Shown here: in pieces, positions 6,914 to 14,392 of the stretch
Layout: each line of letters begins with the position of its first letter
How positions within the stretch are numbered: position 1 is the first letter of the stretch
Origin: CAZYVU01 sp964651435
GTDB lineage: Bacteria > Desulfobacterota > Syntrophorhabdia > Syntrophorhabdales > CAYQXL01
Length of the DNA: 14,392 nucleotides
Assembly: GCA_964651435.1 (NCBI GenBank)
Contig: CAZYVU010000053.1
Location: 1 to 14,392, forward strand
Reading direction: 5' to 3'
Position numbers and translations under genes: made by a program
The notes under the pieces: model-generated
What the model was told of the DNA's origin: nothing
What the model saw: only the letters and a program-made list of their open reading frames with translations
Databases searched by the model: none

Positions 6914-7552
6914 ATGGCTTTGCCGTGGATTGACGTATCGGTAGCACTAAGAACGGGCATGGCGGGCTGGCCGGGCGATCCTCCGACCCGGATCAACCGC
7001 GCTCTGGACATGGAGCGGGGCGACCCGTGCACGGTGTCGCTCCTGCGCATGGGGTCACACACGGGTACCCACATCGATGCCCCGGTCCACTTTGTCGGCA
7101 AGGCTCCGGGAATTGATGCGATGCCGCTCGATGCCGCTATTGGTTCGGCGAGGGTGATCCCTGTGGCTGACCAAAGATCCGTCACGGCCGATGAACTGGC
7201 GCTCCACCGTCTCCGGCGCGGTGACCGGGTGCTGTTCAAGACCCGTAACTCCCTTCGATGCTGGGATACAGACATTTTCACCGAGGACTTCGTCTATATC
7301 TCGGCAGAGGCGGCCCGGTATCTGGCTGAGAAGAAGGTACGTCTCGTCGGGGTCGACTACCTATCGGTCGGTGGTTTTCATGACGATGGGGTGGAGACGC
7401 ACCAGATATTATTGCAGGCCGGCATCTGGATTATTGAAGGGCTTAACCTGAAGGAGGTGCATCCCGGTCGGGTGCAGCTCATCTGCCTGCCGCTCAAGAT
7501 AGCCGGGGGCGACGGGGCGCCGTGCCGGGCCATCGTACGGCAGAAGCACTGA
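6914..7552 (+). CDS. cyclase family / kynurenine-formamidase-like metal hydrolase
   Basis: A 212-residue, apparently cytoplasmic enzyme with no signal peptide. The hallmark motif HTGTHIDAPVH runs from His49 to His59 and supplies the metal ligands of the cyclase (PF04199) family. The N-terminal DVSVALRTGMAGWPGDPP and the C-terminal GVDYLSVG and EGLNLKEV segments also match the family. Members include KynB arylformamidase, isatin hydrolase and polyketide cyclase-like proteins; which reaction this one performs cannot be read from sequence, and no kynurenine-pathway gene is nearby. AGGGGAGG at 6900-6907 is a good ribosome-binding site. A 125-base gap separates it from the channel gene, and 74 bases from the next gene. 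It is full length for the family. Confidence 0.88.
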   Translation: MALPWIDVSVALRTGMAGWPGDPPTRINRALDMERGDPCTVSLLRMGSHTGTHIDAPVHFVGKAPGIDAMPLDAAIGSARVIPVADQRSVTADELALHRLRRGDRVLFKTRNSLRCWDTDIFTEDFVYISAEAARYLAEKKVRLVGVDYLSVGGFHDDGVETHQILLQAGIWIIEGLNLKEVHPGRVQLICLPLKIAGGDGAPCRAIVRQKH

Positions 7553-7626
7553 GCCATCGTAGAAGGGCAGCGTAGTGCGGCTGGCGTGCGGGTCTATCCT
7601 AATTTTCTTGCGAGGAGAGGTACACC

Positions 7627-9561
7627 ATGGACAAACGTTCGGCAGCAACAGGGCGCAGATCGAAAAAGCATAAGCCAAGTTGGTGGACAAGATTGCTATC
7701 TGTCCTCGTCGTCGTTGCGGGGCTTCTTCTTTCCGCCTGTTCTACTCCGGTCGGCGTTCAGAACATGAGTTCACGGGAGTCTTACCGGAATTTAACGGCC
7801 GACGTCCTTTCTGCCGGCACCTTGAGCTCCACGACCACCCAGATCCTCAATCGGGCAGGGCTTGCACAGCGTTTTGAGTCTCAGCCCGACGAGGTCATTG
7901 CTACTATTCATAAAGGACTGCCGAATGTAAAGGAGCCGGACAGGCTTTTTGCGCTGGCAGAGCTCTCATTCCTTCATGCCATGCAGTCGGATCAGAAATC
8001 GCATTTTCTCTCGGCAGTCCTTTATGCCTATGGCTTTCTCTTTCCCACGGATGTGAAATTTGCGCTCGACCCCTTCGATCCACGGACGCGGACGGCTGTG
8101 GATATATATAATCAGGGGCTCGCCGAGGCCTTCAGCACGCCGAGAGTTTACCCACTCGTAAAACCATCAGAGGTTGTACTTATCCCCGGGACGTACTCCC
8201 TCCCTTTCGGCAAGCTTACACTCAGGGTAAATTCGGAGGAATTTGTGTGGGGCACCTTCCTCTTTACCGATTTTGTCCAGGCTTCGCAGGTCGAGGTCCG
8301 CGGTTTGCGAAATCGCTACCGCTGGCCCGGCCTCGGAGCCGCCCTTGTAGCTTCTCTAACTGAGCTCCCGGGGGCAAGGGACAAGCGGTTTGCCAGGGTG
8401 CCGCCAGGATTGAAGGTGCCTGTGACCGCTGTTTTGAGGGTAGACAAGATACATGAAGCGCTAAAAACGGACAACATCGAAGCCGCCTTGCAGTTATTTA
8501 CAGTCAGCGAGCAGACGACCCTGGTGACCCCACAGGGCCAAATAATTCCCCTCGAGTTTGAGCTGACCGCTGCCCTTGCATCTTCGCTCGAAGGATCGGC
8601 AGTCTACGACATGGAGACGAAAGGATTCTTTCTCGGAGACTTCCGACTCCTCTTCGCCCACCGGTTCGAGGATGGGGTCTTTCTCATGGCCCCCTACCGT
8701 TCGGGAAGGATTCCTGTCGTGCTCGTTCACGGGACGGCGTCAAGTCCTGCGAGGTGGGCCGAGCTTATTAACGAGATTCAGAACGACCGCGACCTTTGGG
8801 GAAGGTACCAATTGTGGCTTTTTACCTACAACACGGGAAACCCCATTCTCTATTCTGCCGGAATGCTTACAGAGGGGCTGCGCAATATCGTACATGAACT
8901 CGATCCGAATGGGACAGACGCGGCTTTGCGCAAGATGGTCGTCATAGGCCATAGCCAGGGAGGACTTTTAACAAAGTTGACAGTTGTGAACAGCGGTTCC
9001 GTTTTCTGGGACAACGCCTTTGAGGTGCCTATCGGCGAGCTCGATGTGTCGCCGGAAACGAGAAGGATACTCCGGCGGAGTATGTTCTATGCACCGCTGC
9101 CCTTTGTGCGGCGTGTGGTTTTTGTGGCAACGCCCCATGGGGGTAGTTTTGTGGCCGGTGGGATTATCGGCAAGACGGCGGGCAGCTTCATCAAATTGCC
9201 TTTTACCATTTTGAGCCCAATACAGGAAGTCCTGCTCTCTGCCGTGGGGCAGGGTGATATAAAGTTTTCCGTCAAGAATATACCCAAGAGCACGGACAAC
9301 ATGAATCCGCAAAGCCCTTTCATCAAAGCCTTGTCGTCGCTCTCAGTAGCGCCGACCGTGACGGCGTACTCCATTATTCCGGTAAAGAACTTGGACGCCC
9401 CGAAGAATAAATGGCATGACGGCGTAGTCGAGTACTTGAGTGCCCATATCGAGGGCGTCAGGAGCGAGCTCATCGTCGATTCTGATCATTCCACGCAGGG
9501 TGAGCCGGCTACAATCGAAGAGATACGGCGTATTCTTCTCGAAAACCTGCAAGAACCGTAA
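7627..9561 (+). CDS. lipoprotein alpha/beta-hydrolase (lipase/esterase-like)
   Basis: A 644-residue predicted lipoprotein. After a basic N-terminus, a hydrophobic stretch ends in a lipobox with Cys38 (LLLSAC). Residues 39 to about 355 form a large N-terminal part with no domain I can name. From about residue 362 an alpha/beta-hydrolase core begins: RIPVVLVHGTASSPARW (oxyanion region), nucleophile Ser443 in VVIGHSQGG, ATPHGGS, probable catalytic Asp598 in WHDGVV, and His621 in SDHSTQ, close to the end. The set of Ser, Asp and His in order is complete, so it is likely an active envelope esterase or lipase; the substrate is unknown. GAGGAGAGG at 7611-7619 supports the start. A broken paralogue lies upstream at 4521-4881. 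Confidence 0.88.
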   Translation: MDKRSAATGRRSKKHKPSWWTRLLSVLVVVAGLLLSACSTPVGVQNMSSRESYRNLTADVLSAGTLSSTTTQILNRAGLAQRFESQPDEVIATIHKGLPNVKEPDRLFALAELSFLHAMQSDQKSHFLSAVLYAYGFLFPTDVKFALDPFDPRTRTAVDIYNQGLAEAFSTPRVYPLVKPSEVVLIPGTYSLPFGKLTLRVNSEEFVWGTFLFTDFVQASQVEVRGLRNRYRWPGLGAALVASLTELPGARDKRFARVPPGLKVPVTAVLRVDKIHEALKTDNIEAALQLFTVSEQTTLVTPQGQIIPLEFELTAALASSLEGSAVYDMETKGFFLGDFRLLFAHRFEDGVFLMAPYRSGRIPVVLVHGTASSPARWAELINEIQNDRDLWGRYQLWLFTYNTGNPILYSAGMLTEGLRNIVHELDPNGTDAALRKMVVIGHSQGGLLTKLTVVNSGSVFWDNAFEVPIGELDVSPETRRILRRSMFYAPLPFVRRVVFVATPHGGSFVAGGIIGKTAGSFIKLPFTILSPIQEVLLSAVGQGDIKFSVKNIPKSTDNMNPQSPFIKALSSLSVAPTVTAYSIIPVKNLDAPKNKWHDGVVEYLSAHIEGVRSELIVDSDHSTQGEPATIEEIRRILLENLQEP

Positions 9562-9847
9562 GAGACCCGGCAACTTGCTGCGAGGAGGCTTATGGAGTAA
9601 GGCGTGGTGTAGAGCGAATCGGCAACGTGGGTGCGGAGATGGCGGCGGGGTATGACGCTTTCGGTGCGTCGCCATTTCAGTAAACAGAAATCGCCTTCCA
9701 GGCTTGCGTTACTTATGCTACAATTCCACACAATACCGGACCCGCATGGTCTCAACGGCGTTCTGGTTCCCGGATTCCGAGTCTTTCTTCCGGTATCAGG
9801 GCGTAAGAAGGAAGCAGTCGCCAAAATCTGTCGACAGGGGATGAGCT
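9562..9847. promoter_or_regulatory. intergenic region before RND operon
   Basis: A 286-base gap and the only gap of this size between intact genes, so it is the likely promoter region of the efflux operon. TACAAT at 9719-9724 could serve as a -10 box, but no good -35 box is found at 16-18 bases (TTCCAG at 9696-9701 is weak). Two perfect 8-base arms, ATACCGGA (9733-9740) and TCCGGTAT (9789-9796), could be an operator or structure. No regulator gene is found beside it. Confidence 0.35.
9639..9675. terminator. weak hairpin after hydrolase gene
   Basis: ATGGCGGCG (9639-9647) pairs with CGTCGCCAT (9667-9675), nine base pairs with one G-U, around a 19-base loop. It lies 77 bases after the hydrolase stop. 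Only TTT follows before CAG, so intrinsic termination would be weak; it may be a transcript-end structure or chance. Confidence 0.22.
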
Positions 9848-11122
9848 ATGAACGTGACGAAAGAATATCGGTTCTTAAAAAGGGCTTCTTCGCTGGGCAT
9901 ATTGACGGTCATCCTCTGGATTGGCCTGGCGATACTTACCGTAACGGGTTGCGGCAAGGAGAAGAAGGTGGGAGAAGCACCTCCGGAAGTCCAGGTGGCC
10001 GAAGCGATCCAAAAGGACGTTCCGATCAACGCCGAGTGGGTTGGCACGTTGGACGGCTTCGTGAATGCCACCATAAGGGCTCAGGTAACCGGATACCTCA
10101 CCAGGCAGGCCTATCACGAAGGTGATTTCGTCAAGAAGGGTCAGCTTCTGTTCCAAATCGATCCGCGGCCCTTTGAGGCGGCTTACGAAGAGGCGAAGGG
10201 TCAACTGGACCAGGCGAAGGCGCGGTGGAACACGGCCAAGGCGACGTTGAACCGTATCAAGCCTCTTGCGGCGCAAAAGGCAGTGAGCGAGAAGGACCTT
10301 GACGATGCCGTGGGCGCAGAAGAGTCGACGGGCGCGTCGGTGGTGACGGCCAAGGCCAACCTCGACAAGGCAAAGCTCAACTTGGAGTGGACCAAGGTGA
10401 CCTCCCCGGTGGACGGCATTGCCGGGATCGCTAAAGCGCAGATCGGTAACCTTGTTGGGATAGGACAGGTCGAAGAACTGACGACCGTATCGACCATGGA
10501 CCCCATCAAGGTCTACCTTTCAATTAGCGAGATAGAATACTTGAAGGCTATCGAGAAACAGGATGCCGAGAAGCGCAGCGGTGTCCGCAGCAAACCCATG
10601 CCTCTTGAGCTGATTCTTGGCGACGGAAGTAGCTGGCCGCACAAGGGTGAGTTCTTTGTAGCCGACAGACAGGTGGACGTTCGGACGGGAACGATCAGGG
10701 TAGCCGCGCTTTTCAAGAATCCGGGATACGTGCTCCGTCCAGGACAGTTCGCCCGTGTTCGCGCTATGGTGGACTTGAAGAAGTCTGCCGTTGTAATTCC
10801 CCGGAGGGCGGTAACGCAGCTCCAGGGACAATACCTGGTAGCGGTGGTTGGGCCTGATAATAAAGTCACGGTGCGCAACGTCAAGGCGGGGGCGACGTAT
10901 GGACAACTCTGGGTCATTGACGAAGGAGTTAAACCGGGTGAAAAAATCGTGGCTGAGGGGGCGCAGAAGGTCAGGGACGGCGCGACGGTGAATCCCAAGC
11001 CCTTTAATCCTTCTGCTGATGAGACGAAGCCTGAGGCGGTATCGAAGCCCGGGGTACAGCCCACGGAGCCGTCAAAGCACGAAACCAAGCCAGAGGGCGA
11101 GCAGAAGCCCGCAAAGAGGTAG
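9848..11122 (+). CDS. RND efflux periplasmic adaptor (AcrA/MexA-type lipoprotein)
   Basis: A 424-residue membrane-fusion protein that links an RND pump to an outer-membrane channel. The lipobox ends at Cys35 (LTVTGC). The usual order follows: a beta-barrel/lipoyl half with VNATIRAQVTGYL and LFQIDPRPFEA at about residues 101-111, a coiled alpha-hairpin at about 112-190, the second lipoyl half (VTSPVDGIAG), a beta-barrel with RVAALFKNPGYVLRPGQFARV, and a membrane-proximal end. The last 40 residues are a low-complexity Lys/Pro/Glu tail that is longer than in AcrA. AGGGGATG before the ATG serves as ribosome-binding site. Six bases separate it from the permease gene. Substrates of the pump cannot be inferred. 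Confidence 0.93.
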   Translation: MNVTKEYRFLKRASSLGILTVILWIGLAILTVTGCGKEKKVGEAPPEVQVAEAIQKDVPINAEWVGTLDGFVNATIRAQVTGYLTRQAYHEGDFVKKGQLLFQIDPRPFEAAYEEAKGQLDQAKARWNTAKATLNRIKPLAAQKAVSEKDLDDAVGAEESTGASVVTAKANLDKAKLNLEWTKVTSPVDGIAGIAKAQIGNLVGIGQVEELTTVSTMDPIKVYLSISEIEYLKAIEKQDAEKRSGVRSKPMPLELILGDGSSWPHKGEFFVADRQVDVRTGTIRVAALFKNPGYVLRPGQFARVRAMVDLKKSAVVIPRRAVTQLQGQYLVAVVGPDNKVTVRNVKAGATYGQLWVIDEGVKPGEKIVAEGAQKVRDGATVNPKPFNPSADETKPEAVSKPGVQPTEPSKHETKPEGEQKPAKR

Positions 11123-11128
11123 GGCCCC

Positions 11129-14100
11129 ATGGCGCGATTCTTCATAGAGAACCCCATCGTGGCCATCGTCATCGCCATCGTCACCGTTATCATCGGGTCG
11201 GTTGCAATCCTCGGGCTTCCGGTAGCCCAATACCCCAATATTGTTCCTCCTGAGATTTTCATCAATACGACGTACGTCGGTGCGGACGCCGAGACGGTGG
11301 AGCAATCTGTTGCCACTCCTATCGAACAGGAGATGAGCGGCGTGGACAACATGAATTACATGTACAGTCTCAACGCCAACAACGGCGAACTCAAATTGTA
11401 TGTGAACTTCGATGTCAAGACGGACCCGAACATCGACCAGGTGCTGGCCCAGATACGGAAAAGTCAGGCCGATTCCAAGCTCCCGCAGGAAGTGAACAGC
11501 TACGGGGTAACGGTAAAGAAATCACAGTCGGCACCGCTCATGCTCGTGGCACTGCATTCGCCCAAAGGAACATACGATGCCACCTTTCTGGCGAACTACG
11601 CCTATATCAACCTGAACGATCAGGTTACCCGCGTTCCCGGTATCGCAAGCGTTATGATCTTTGGTGCCGGTCAGTATGCCATGCGGTTCTGGATCAAGCC
11701 GGACCAGCTTGCCAAGCTGAACATCACCACCACGGAGGTAATCGACGCCATTCAGAAGCAGAACACGGTTAACCCGGCAGGCCAGATTGGCGCCGAACCG
11801 GCGCCTCCGGGCCAAGACTTTACCTATGCCATAAAGGGCCAGGGACGTCTTCAGACGCCCGAGGAATTCGGGCAGGTTGTCCTTAGGGCCAACCAGGACG
11901 GATCGTTCGTGCGGCTCAAGGATGTGGCTCAGGTAGAGCTCGGATCACAAACCTACGCCATGGAAGGCCGTTTGAACGGAAAGCCTTCGGCGGTGCTTGC
12001 CCTGTACCAATTGCCTGACACGAACGCTATCGAGGCGGTCAACGGGGTGAGAAAGCTAATGGAGGAGGCGAAGCAATCCTTTCCGCCGGACCTTGAATAC
12101 GTTATCTCGCTTGACACAACACAGGCCGTTCGCGAAGGCCTAAAAGAAATCGTCCAGACACTCATTGAGGCCATGATCCTCGTTATCATCGTGGTCTTCA
12201 TTTTTCTCCAGGGATGGAGGGCCACTCTTATTCCGGCCCTGGCCGTTCCTGTATCCCTTGTTGGGACATTTGCCCTCTTTCCCCTCCTCGGATTTGCCAT
12301 CAATACCATTGCCCTCATGGGGCTTGTTCTTGCTATAGGTCTGGTCGTTGATGATGCCATTGTCGTCGTGGAGGCGGTAGAACACCATATAGAGAAAGGT
12401 CTGTCTCCAAAGGAAGCAACCATCAAGGCAATGGAGGAGGTTTCGGGTCCTGTTATCGCCATCGCCCTCGTGCTCTCCGCTGTCTTTCTTCCCACGATCT
12501 TTATTCCGGGGATTACCGGCCGGCTCTTCCAGCAGTTCGCCGTCACCATCGCCATATCGGTGCTCATCTCTGCTTTTAACGCTCTTACGCTGAGTCCCGC
12601 CCTTGCCGCCCTGATTCTGAAGCCCAAGAAGGCGACCCGTGGCCCCCTGGGGCGGTTCTATGGATGGTTTAACCGGGCCTTCGGCAGGACCACCGACGGA
12701 TACGTGAACTGGTGTGGTGCGGCCATCCGAAAGCTCGTCATAAGCCTCATTTTCCTCATTGGTATCACCGTGCTTACGGGCATTGTCGGGGGCAAGATTC
12801 CGGGAGGATTCCTGCCGGAAGAGGACCAGGGATACATGTATGCAGGCGTGCAGTTGCCGGACGCATCGTCACTTCAGCGGACCAGTGCCGCCACTAAGAG
12901 AATGGAACAGATCATCATGAATACGCCGGGCGTCGAGCATTGCACCACGGTAACGGGGTTCAGCCTCCTGTCCGGCGTAACGAACACATACAGCGGATTC
13001 TTCTTCATTACGCTCAAACCCTGGGAAGAGAGGAAAAAACCGGAGGAAAAGTATGACGCCATCATGACGCGTCTGAACCGGGAGTTCGCCAAGATTTCCG
13101 AGGGGACTGCCTTTGCTTTTTCGCCGCCGGCCATCCCCGGCATCGGCACATCGGGAGGAGTCACCTTCGTGTTGGAGGACCGCTCGGGCAAGGACATCGA
13201 GTTCCTCTGGCAAAATACGCAGAGATTCATGGCTGAGGCACGGAAAAGACCAGAAATTGCGCGGGTAACGACGACCTTCGTGCCGACGGTACCACAGGTT
13301 TTTGTGGATGTGGACCGGGACAAGGTTTTGAAACAGGGCGTTGATCTTAGAGATGTTTATCGGACGCTCCAGGCGTTTATGGGGGGCTACTTTGTCAACT
13401 ACTTTAACCGGTTCGGACGGCAGTGGCAGGTCTATGTTCAGGCGGAGGGCAAGTACCGGGCGGAGGCTGAAGGCCTTAAACAGTTCTACGTGCGCAACCG
13501 TAACGGAGATATGGTGCCGTTGTCGACCCTGACCAAGTTTGACCAACGATCGGGCCCTGAGTTTACCATGCGTTACAATCTCTACAGGGCAGCGCAAATT
13601 AACGTAGCTACCAACCCCGGCTATAGTTCCGCCCAAGCAATGAGGGCGCTTGAAGAGGTATTCCGGGCCTCAATGCCCCAGGGAATGGGTTACGACTACC
13701 TCGGCATGTCATACCAGGAAAAGAAGGCGAGCGAAGGGGTGTCGATTACGGTCATTTTCACCATGTCTCTCGTCTTTGTCTTCCTGATCCTCGCCGCCCA
13801 ATACCGGAGCTGGTCGCTTCCCTTCAGCGTGCTGCTCAGTACCCCCATAGCGGTCTTCGGTGCCTTCGTATTTCTCATGATCCGGGGAATGGAGCTCAAC
13901 CTTTATGCCCAGATAGGCCTTGTTTTATTGCTCGGGCTTGCGGCCAAGAATGCCATACTCATCGTCGAGTTTGCAAAGATGGAATACGACAAAGGGAGGA
14001 GCATCGTCGATGCGGCCCTGGAGGGGGCACGTCTGCGCCTAAGGCCCATCCTCATGACCTCCTTTGCCTTCATCCTGGGCTGCGTGCCTCTGGCCATAGC

Positions 14101-14296
14101 ATCGGGGTCGGGAGCCGTATCGAGGAAGGTGATGGGGACCTCCGTCATCGGCGGAATGATGACGGCAACGTGCATTGCCATTTTCATCATCCCCGTAACG
14201 TTCTACTTTGTTGAGAAACTGGCGCACCGCAAGGAGGAATCGAAGGCGGGTCAAAGTGTCGGAACTGGGGGATCTGAGACAGGAGGTGCTGCATGA
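11129..14296 (+). CDS. RND multidrug efflux permease (AcrB/MexB, HAE1 family)
   Basis: A 1055-residue inner-membrane proton-driven pump, full length for the family (AcrB is about 1050). It starts MARFFIENPIVAIVIAIV, the typical first transmembrane helix, followed by ILGLPVAQYPNIVPPEI. The proton-relay residues are present: Asp408-Asp409 in GLVVDDAIVVVEA and Lys940 in LAAKNAILIVEFAK. Two large periplasmic porter/docking regions follow helices 1 and 7, and the AIPGIGTSGG segment of the second is as in AcrB-type pumps. The Ala/Gly/Ser-rich C-terminus is short. Hydrophobic or amphiphilic substrates (HAE1 class) are expected from the family. Its stop overlaps the start of the outer-membrane factor gene (ATGA at 14293-14296). 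AGAGGT at 11115-11120 is the ribosome-binding site. Confidence 0.95.
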   Translation: MARFFIENPIVAIVIAIVTVIIGSVAILGLPVAQYPNIVPPEIFINTTYVGADAETVEQSVATPIEQEMSGVDNMNYMYSLNANNGELKLYVNFDVKTDPNIDQVLAQIRKSQADSKLPQEVNSYGVTVKKSQSAPLMLVALHSPKGTYDATFLANYAYINLNDQVTRVPGIASVMIFGAGQYAMRFWIKPDQLAKLNITTTEVIDAIQKQNTVNPAGQIGAEPAPPGQDFTYAIKGQGRLQTPEEFGQVVLRANQDGSFVRLKDVAQVELGSQTYAMEGRLNGKPSAVLALYQLPDTNAIEAVNGVRKLMEEAKQSFPPDLEYVISLDTTQAVREGLKEIVQTLIEAMILVIIVVFIFLQGWRATLIPALAVPVSLVGTFALFPLLGFAINTIALMGLVLAIGLVVDDAIVVVEAVEHHIEKGLSPKEATIKAMEEVSGPVIAIALVLSAVFLPTIFIPGITGRLFQQFAVTIAISVLISAFNALTLSPALAALILKPKKATRGPLGRFYGWFNRAFGRTTDGYVNWCGAAIRKLVISLIFLIGITVLTGIVGGKIPGGFLPEEDQGYMYAGVQLPDASSLQRTSAATKRMEQIIMNTPGVEHCTTVTGFSLLSGVTNTYSGFFFITLKPWEERKKPEEKYDAIMTRLNREFAKISEGTAFAFSPPAIPGIGTSGGVTFVLEDRSGKDIEFLWQNTQRFMAEARKRPEIARVTTTFVPTVPQVFVDVDRDKVLKQGVDLRDVYRTLQAFMGGYFVNYFNRFGRQWQVYVQAEGKYRAEAEGLKQFYVRNRNGDMVPLSTLTKFDQRSGPEFTMRYNLYRAAQINVATNPGYSSAQAMRALEEVFRASMPQGMGYDYLGMSYQEKKASEGVSITVIFTMSLVFVFLILAAQYRSWSLPFSVLLSTPIAVFGAFVFLMIRGMELNLYAQIGLVLLLGLAAKNAILIVEFAKMEYDKGRSIVDAALEGARLRLRPILMTSFAFILGCVPLAIASGSGAVSRKVMGTSVIGGMMTATCIAIFIIPVTFYFVEKLAHRKEESKAGQSVGTGGSETGGAA
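14281..14288 (+). promoter_or_regulatory. ribosome-binding site of outer-membrane factor gene
   Basis: AGGAGGTG, a near-perfect Shine-Dalgarno sequence 4 bases before the ATG at 14293, located inside the end of the permease gene. It supports that start and independent re-initiation. Confidence 0.7.
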
Positions 14297-14392
14297 AAAC
14301 AGTGCTGCTTCTCGTCGGCCTTGTTCTGTTCTCATCCTGCGCCCTTGGCCCCGACTACCGCCGCCCCGACATCGACACCCCCTCCACGTGGC
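14293..14392 (+). CDS. outer-membrane efflux factor (OprM/NodT-type), 5' end only
   Basis: Partial: the first 33 codons, cut by the window edge. The product starts MKTVLLLVGLVLFSSC with lipobox Cys16, then ALGPDYRRPDIDTPSTW. Cys followed by a GPDY-RP stretch is the standard mature N-terminus of OprM/NodT-family lipoprotein channels of tripartite pumps. Its place directly after the permease completes an adaptor-pump-channel operon. Confidence 0.85.
   Translation, partial: MKTVLLLVGLVLFSSCALGPDYRRPDIDTPSTW

Noticed and set aside
9704..9740. Similarity to the lac promoter/operator (14-base match ACAATTCCACACAA at 9720-9733)
   Set aside because: The resemblance to the reverse strand of the Escherichia coli lac region is striking but short. 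There is no lac gene, LacI gene or full operator; chance is the best explanation.
9631..10125. A + strand 164-codon frame across the intergenic region and adaptor start
   Set aside because: It overlaps the adaptor signal sequence out of frame, and its translation (GRSTSGSPGGRSDPKG style) looks like a frame-shadow.
10513..11352. Minus-strand 279-codon frame across the adaptor and permease junction
   Set aside because: It is antisense to two confident genes and shows low-complexity Ser/Thr-rich translation with no domain.
12869..13636. Minus-strand 255-codon frame inside the permease gene
   Set aside because: It is a shadow of the RND permease with no start context or motif.

Overview
The window reads as ordinary, dense, GC-rich chromosomal DNA of a Gram-negative (diderm) bacterium. 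Evidence for this is a set of Sec-exported proteins and lipoproteins and a complete inner-membrane RND pump with its adaptor, followed by the start of an outer-membrane factor. A deltaproteobacterial (Desulfobacterota-like) host is my guess from gene style only; there is no rRNA or other marker. Every confident gene is on the + strand, and I see no tRNA, rRNA, CRISPR array or transposase.

Layout. (1) 1-304: AT-richer leader with a decayed protein-like stretch and a small GTCATTCCCGC-type repeat or hairpin, with no confident gene. (2) 305-4310: four closely spaced genes, all for exported proteins: a CpxP/Spy-like helical protein, a SYLF (Ysc84) lipid-binding protein, a patatin-family lipoprotein and a YiiX-like permuted papain-fold hydrolase. 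The last two overlap by ATGA. Together they suggest an envelope lipid-handling operon. (3) 4312-4881: gene debris, made of a 29-codon signal-peptide stub and a broken piece of an alpha/beta-hydrolase whose intact paralogue lies at 7627-9561. (4) 4882-6788: a CPA-type cation/proton antiporter and a K+-channel-like protein, joined by ATGA. (5) 6914-7552: a cyclase/kynurenine-formamidase-like metal hydrolase. (6) 7627-9561: the intact 644-residue lipoprotein alpha/beta-hydrolase. (7) 9562-9847: the longest clean intergenic gap after the leader, presumably holding the promoter of the next operon. (8) 9848-14392: a tripartite RND efflux operon with lipoprotein adaptor, HAE1-type permease, and the first 33 codons of an OprM/NodT-type outer-membrane factor cut by the window edge.

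The lipase-like genes (patatin, SYLF, permuted papain hydrolase, alpha/beta-hydrolase lipoprotein) all act outside the cytoplasm. They share the neighbourhood with ion transport and efflux genes, so the common theme is envelope maintenance and stress. I did not find a clearly novel system. The best leads are the four-gene exported lipid-handling operon, the coupled antiporter-channel pair, and the hydrolase fragment that ends in the antiporter start codon.
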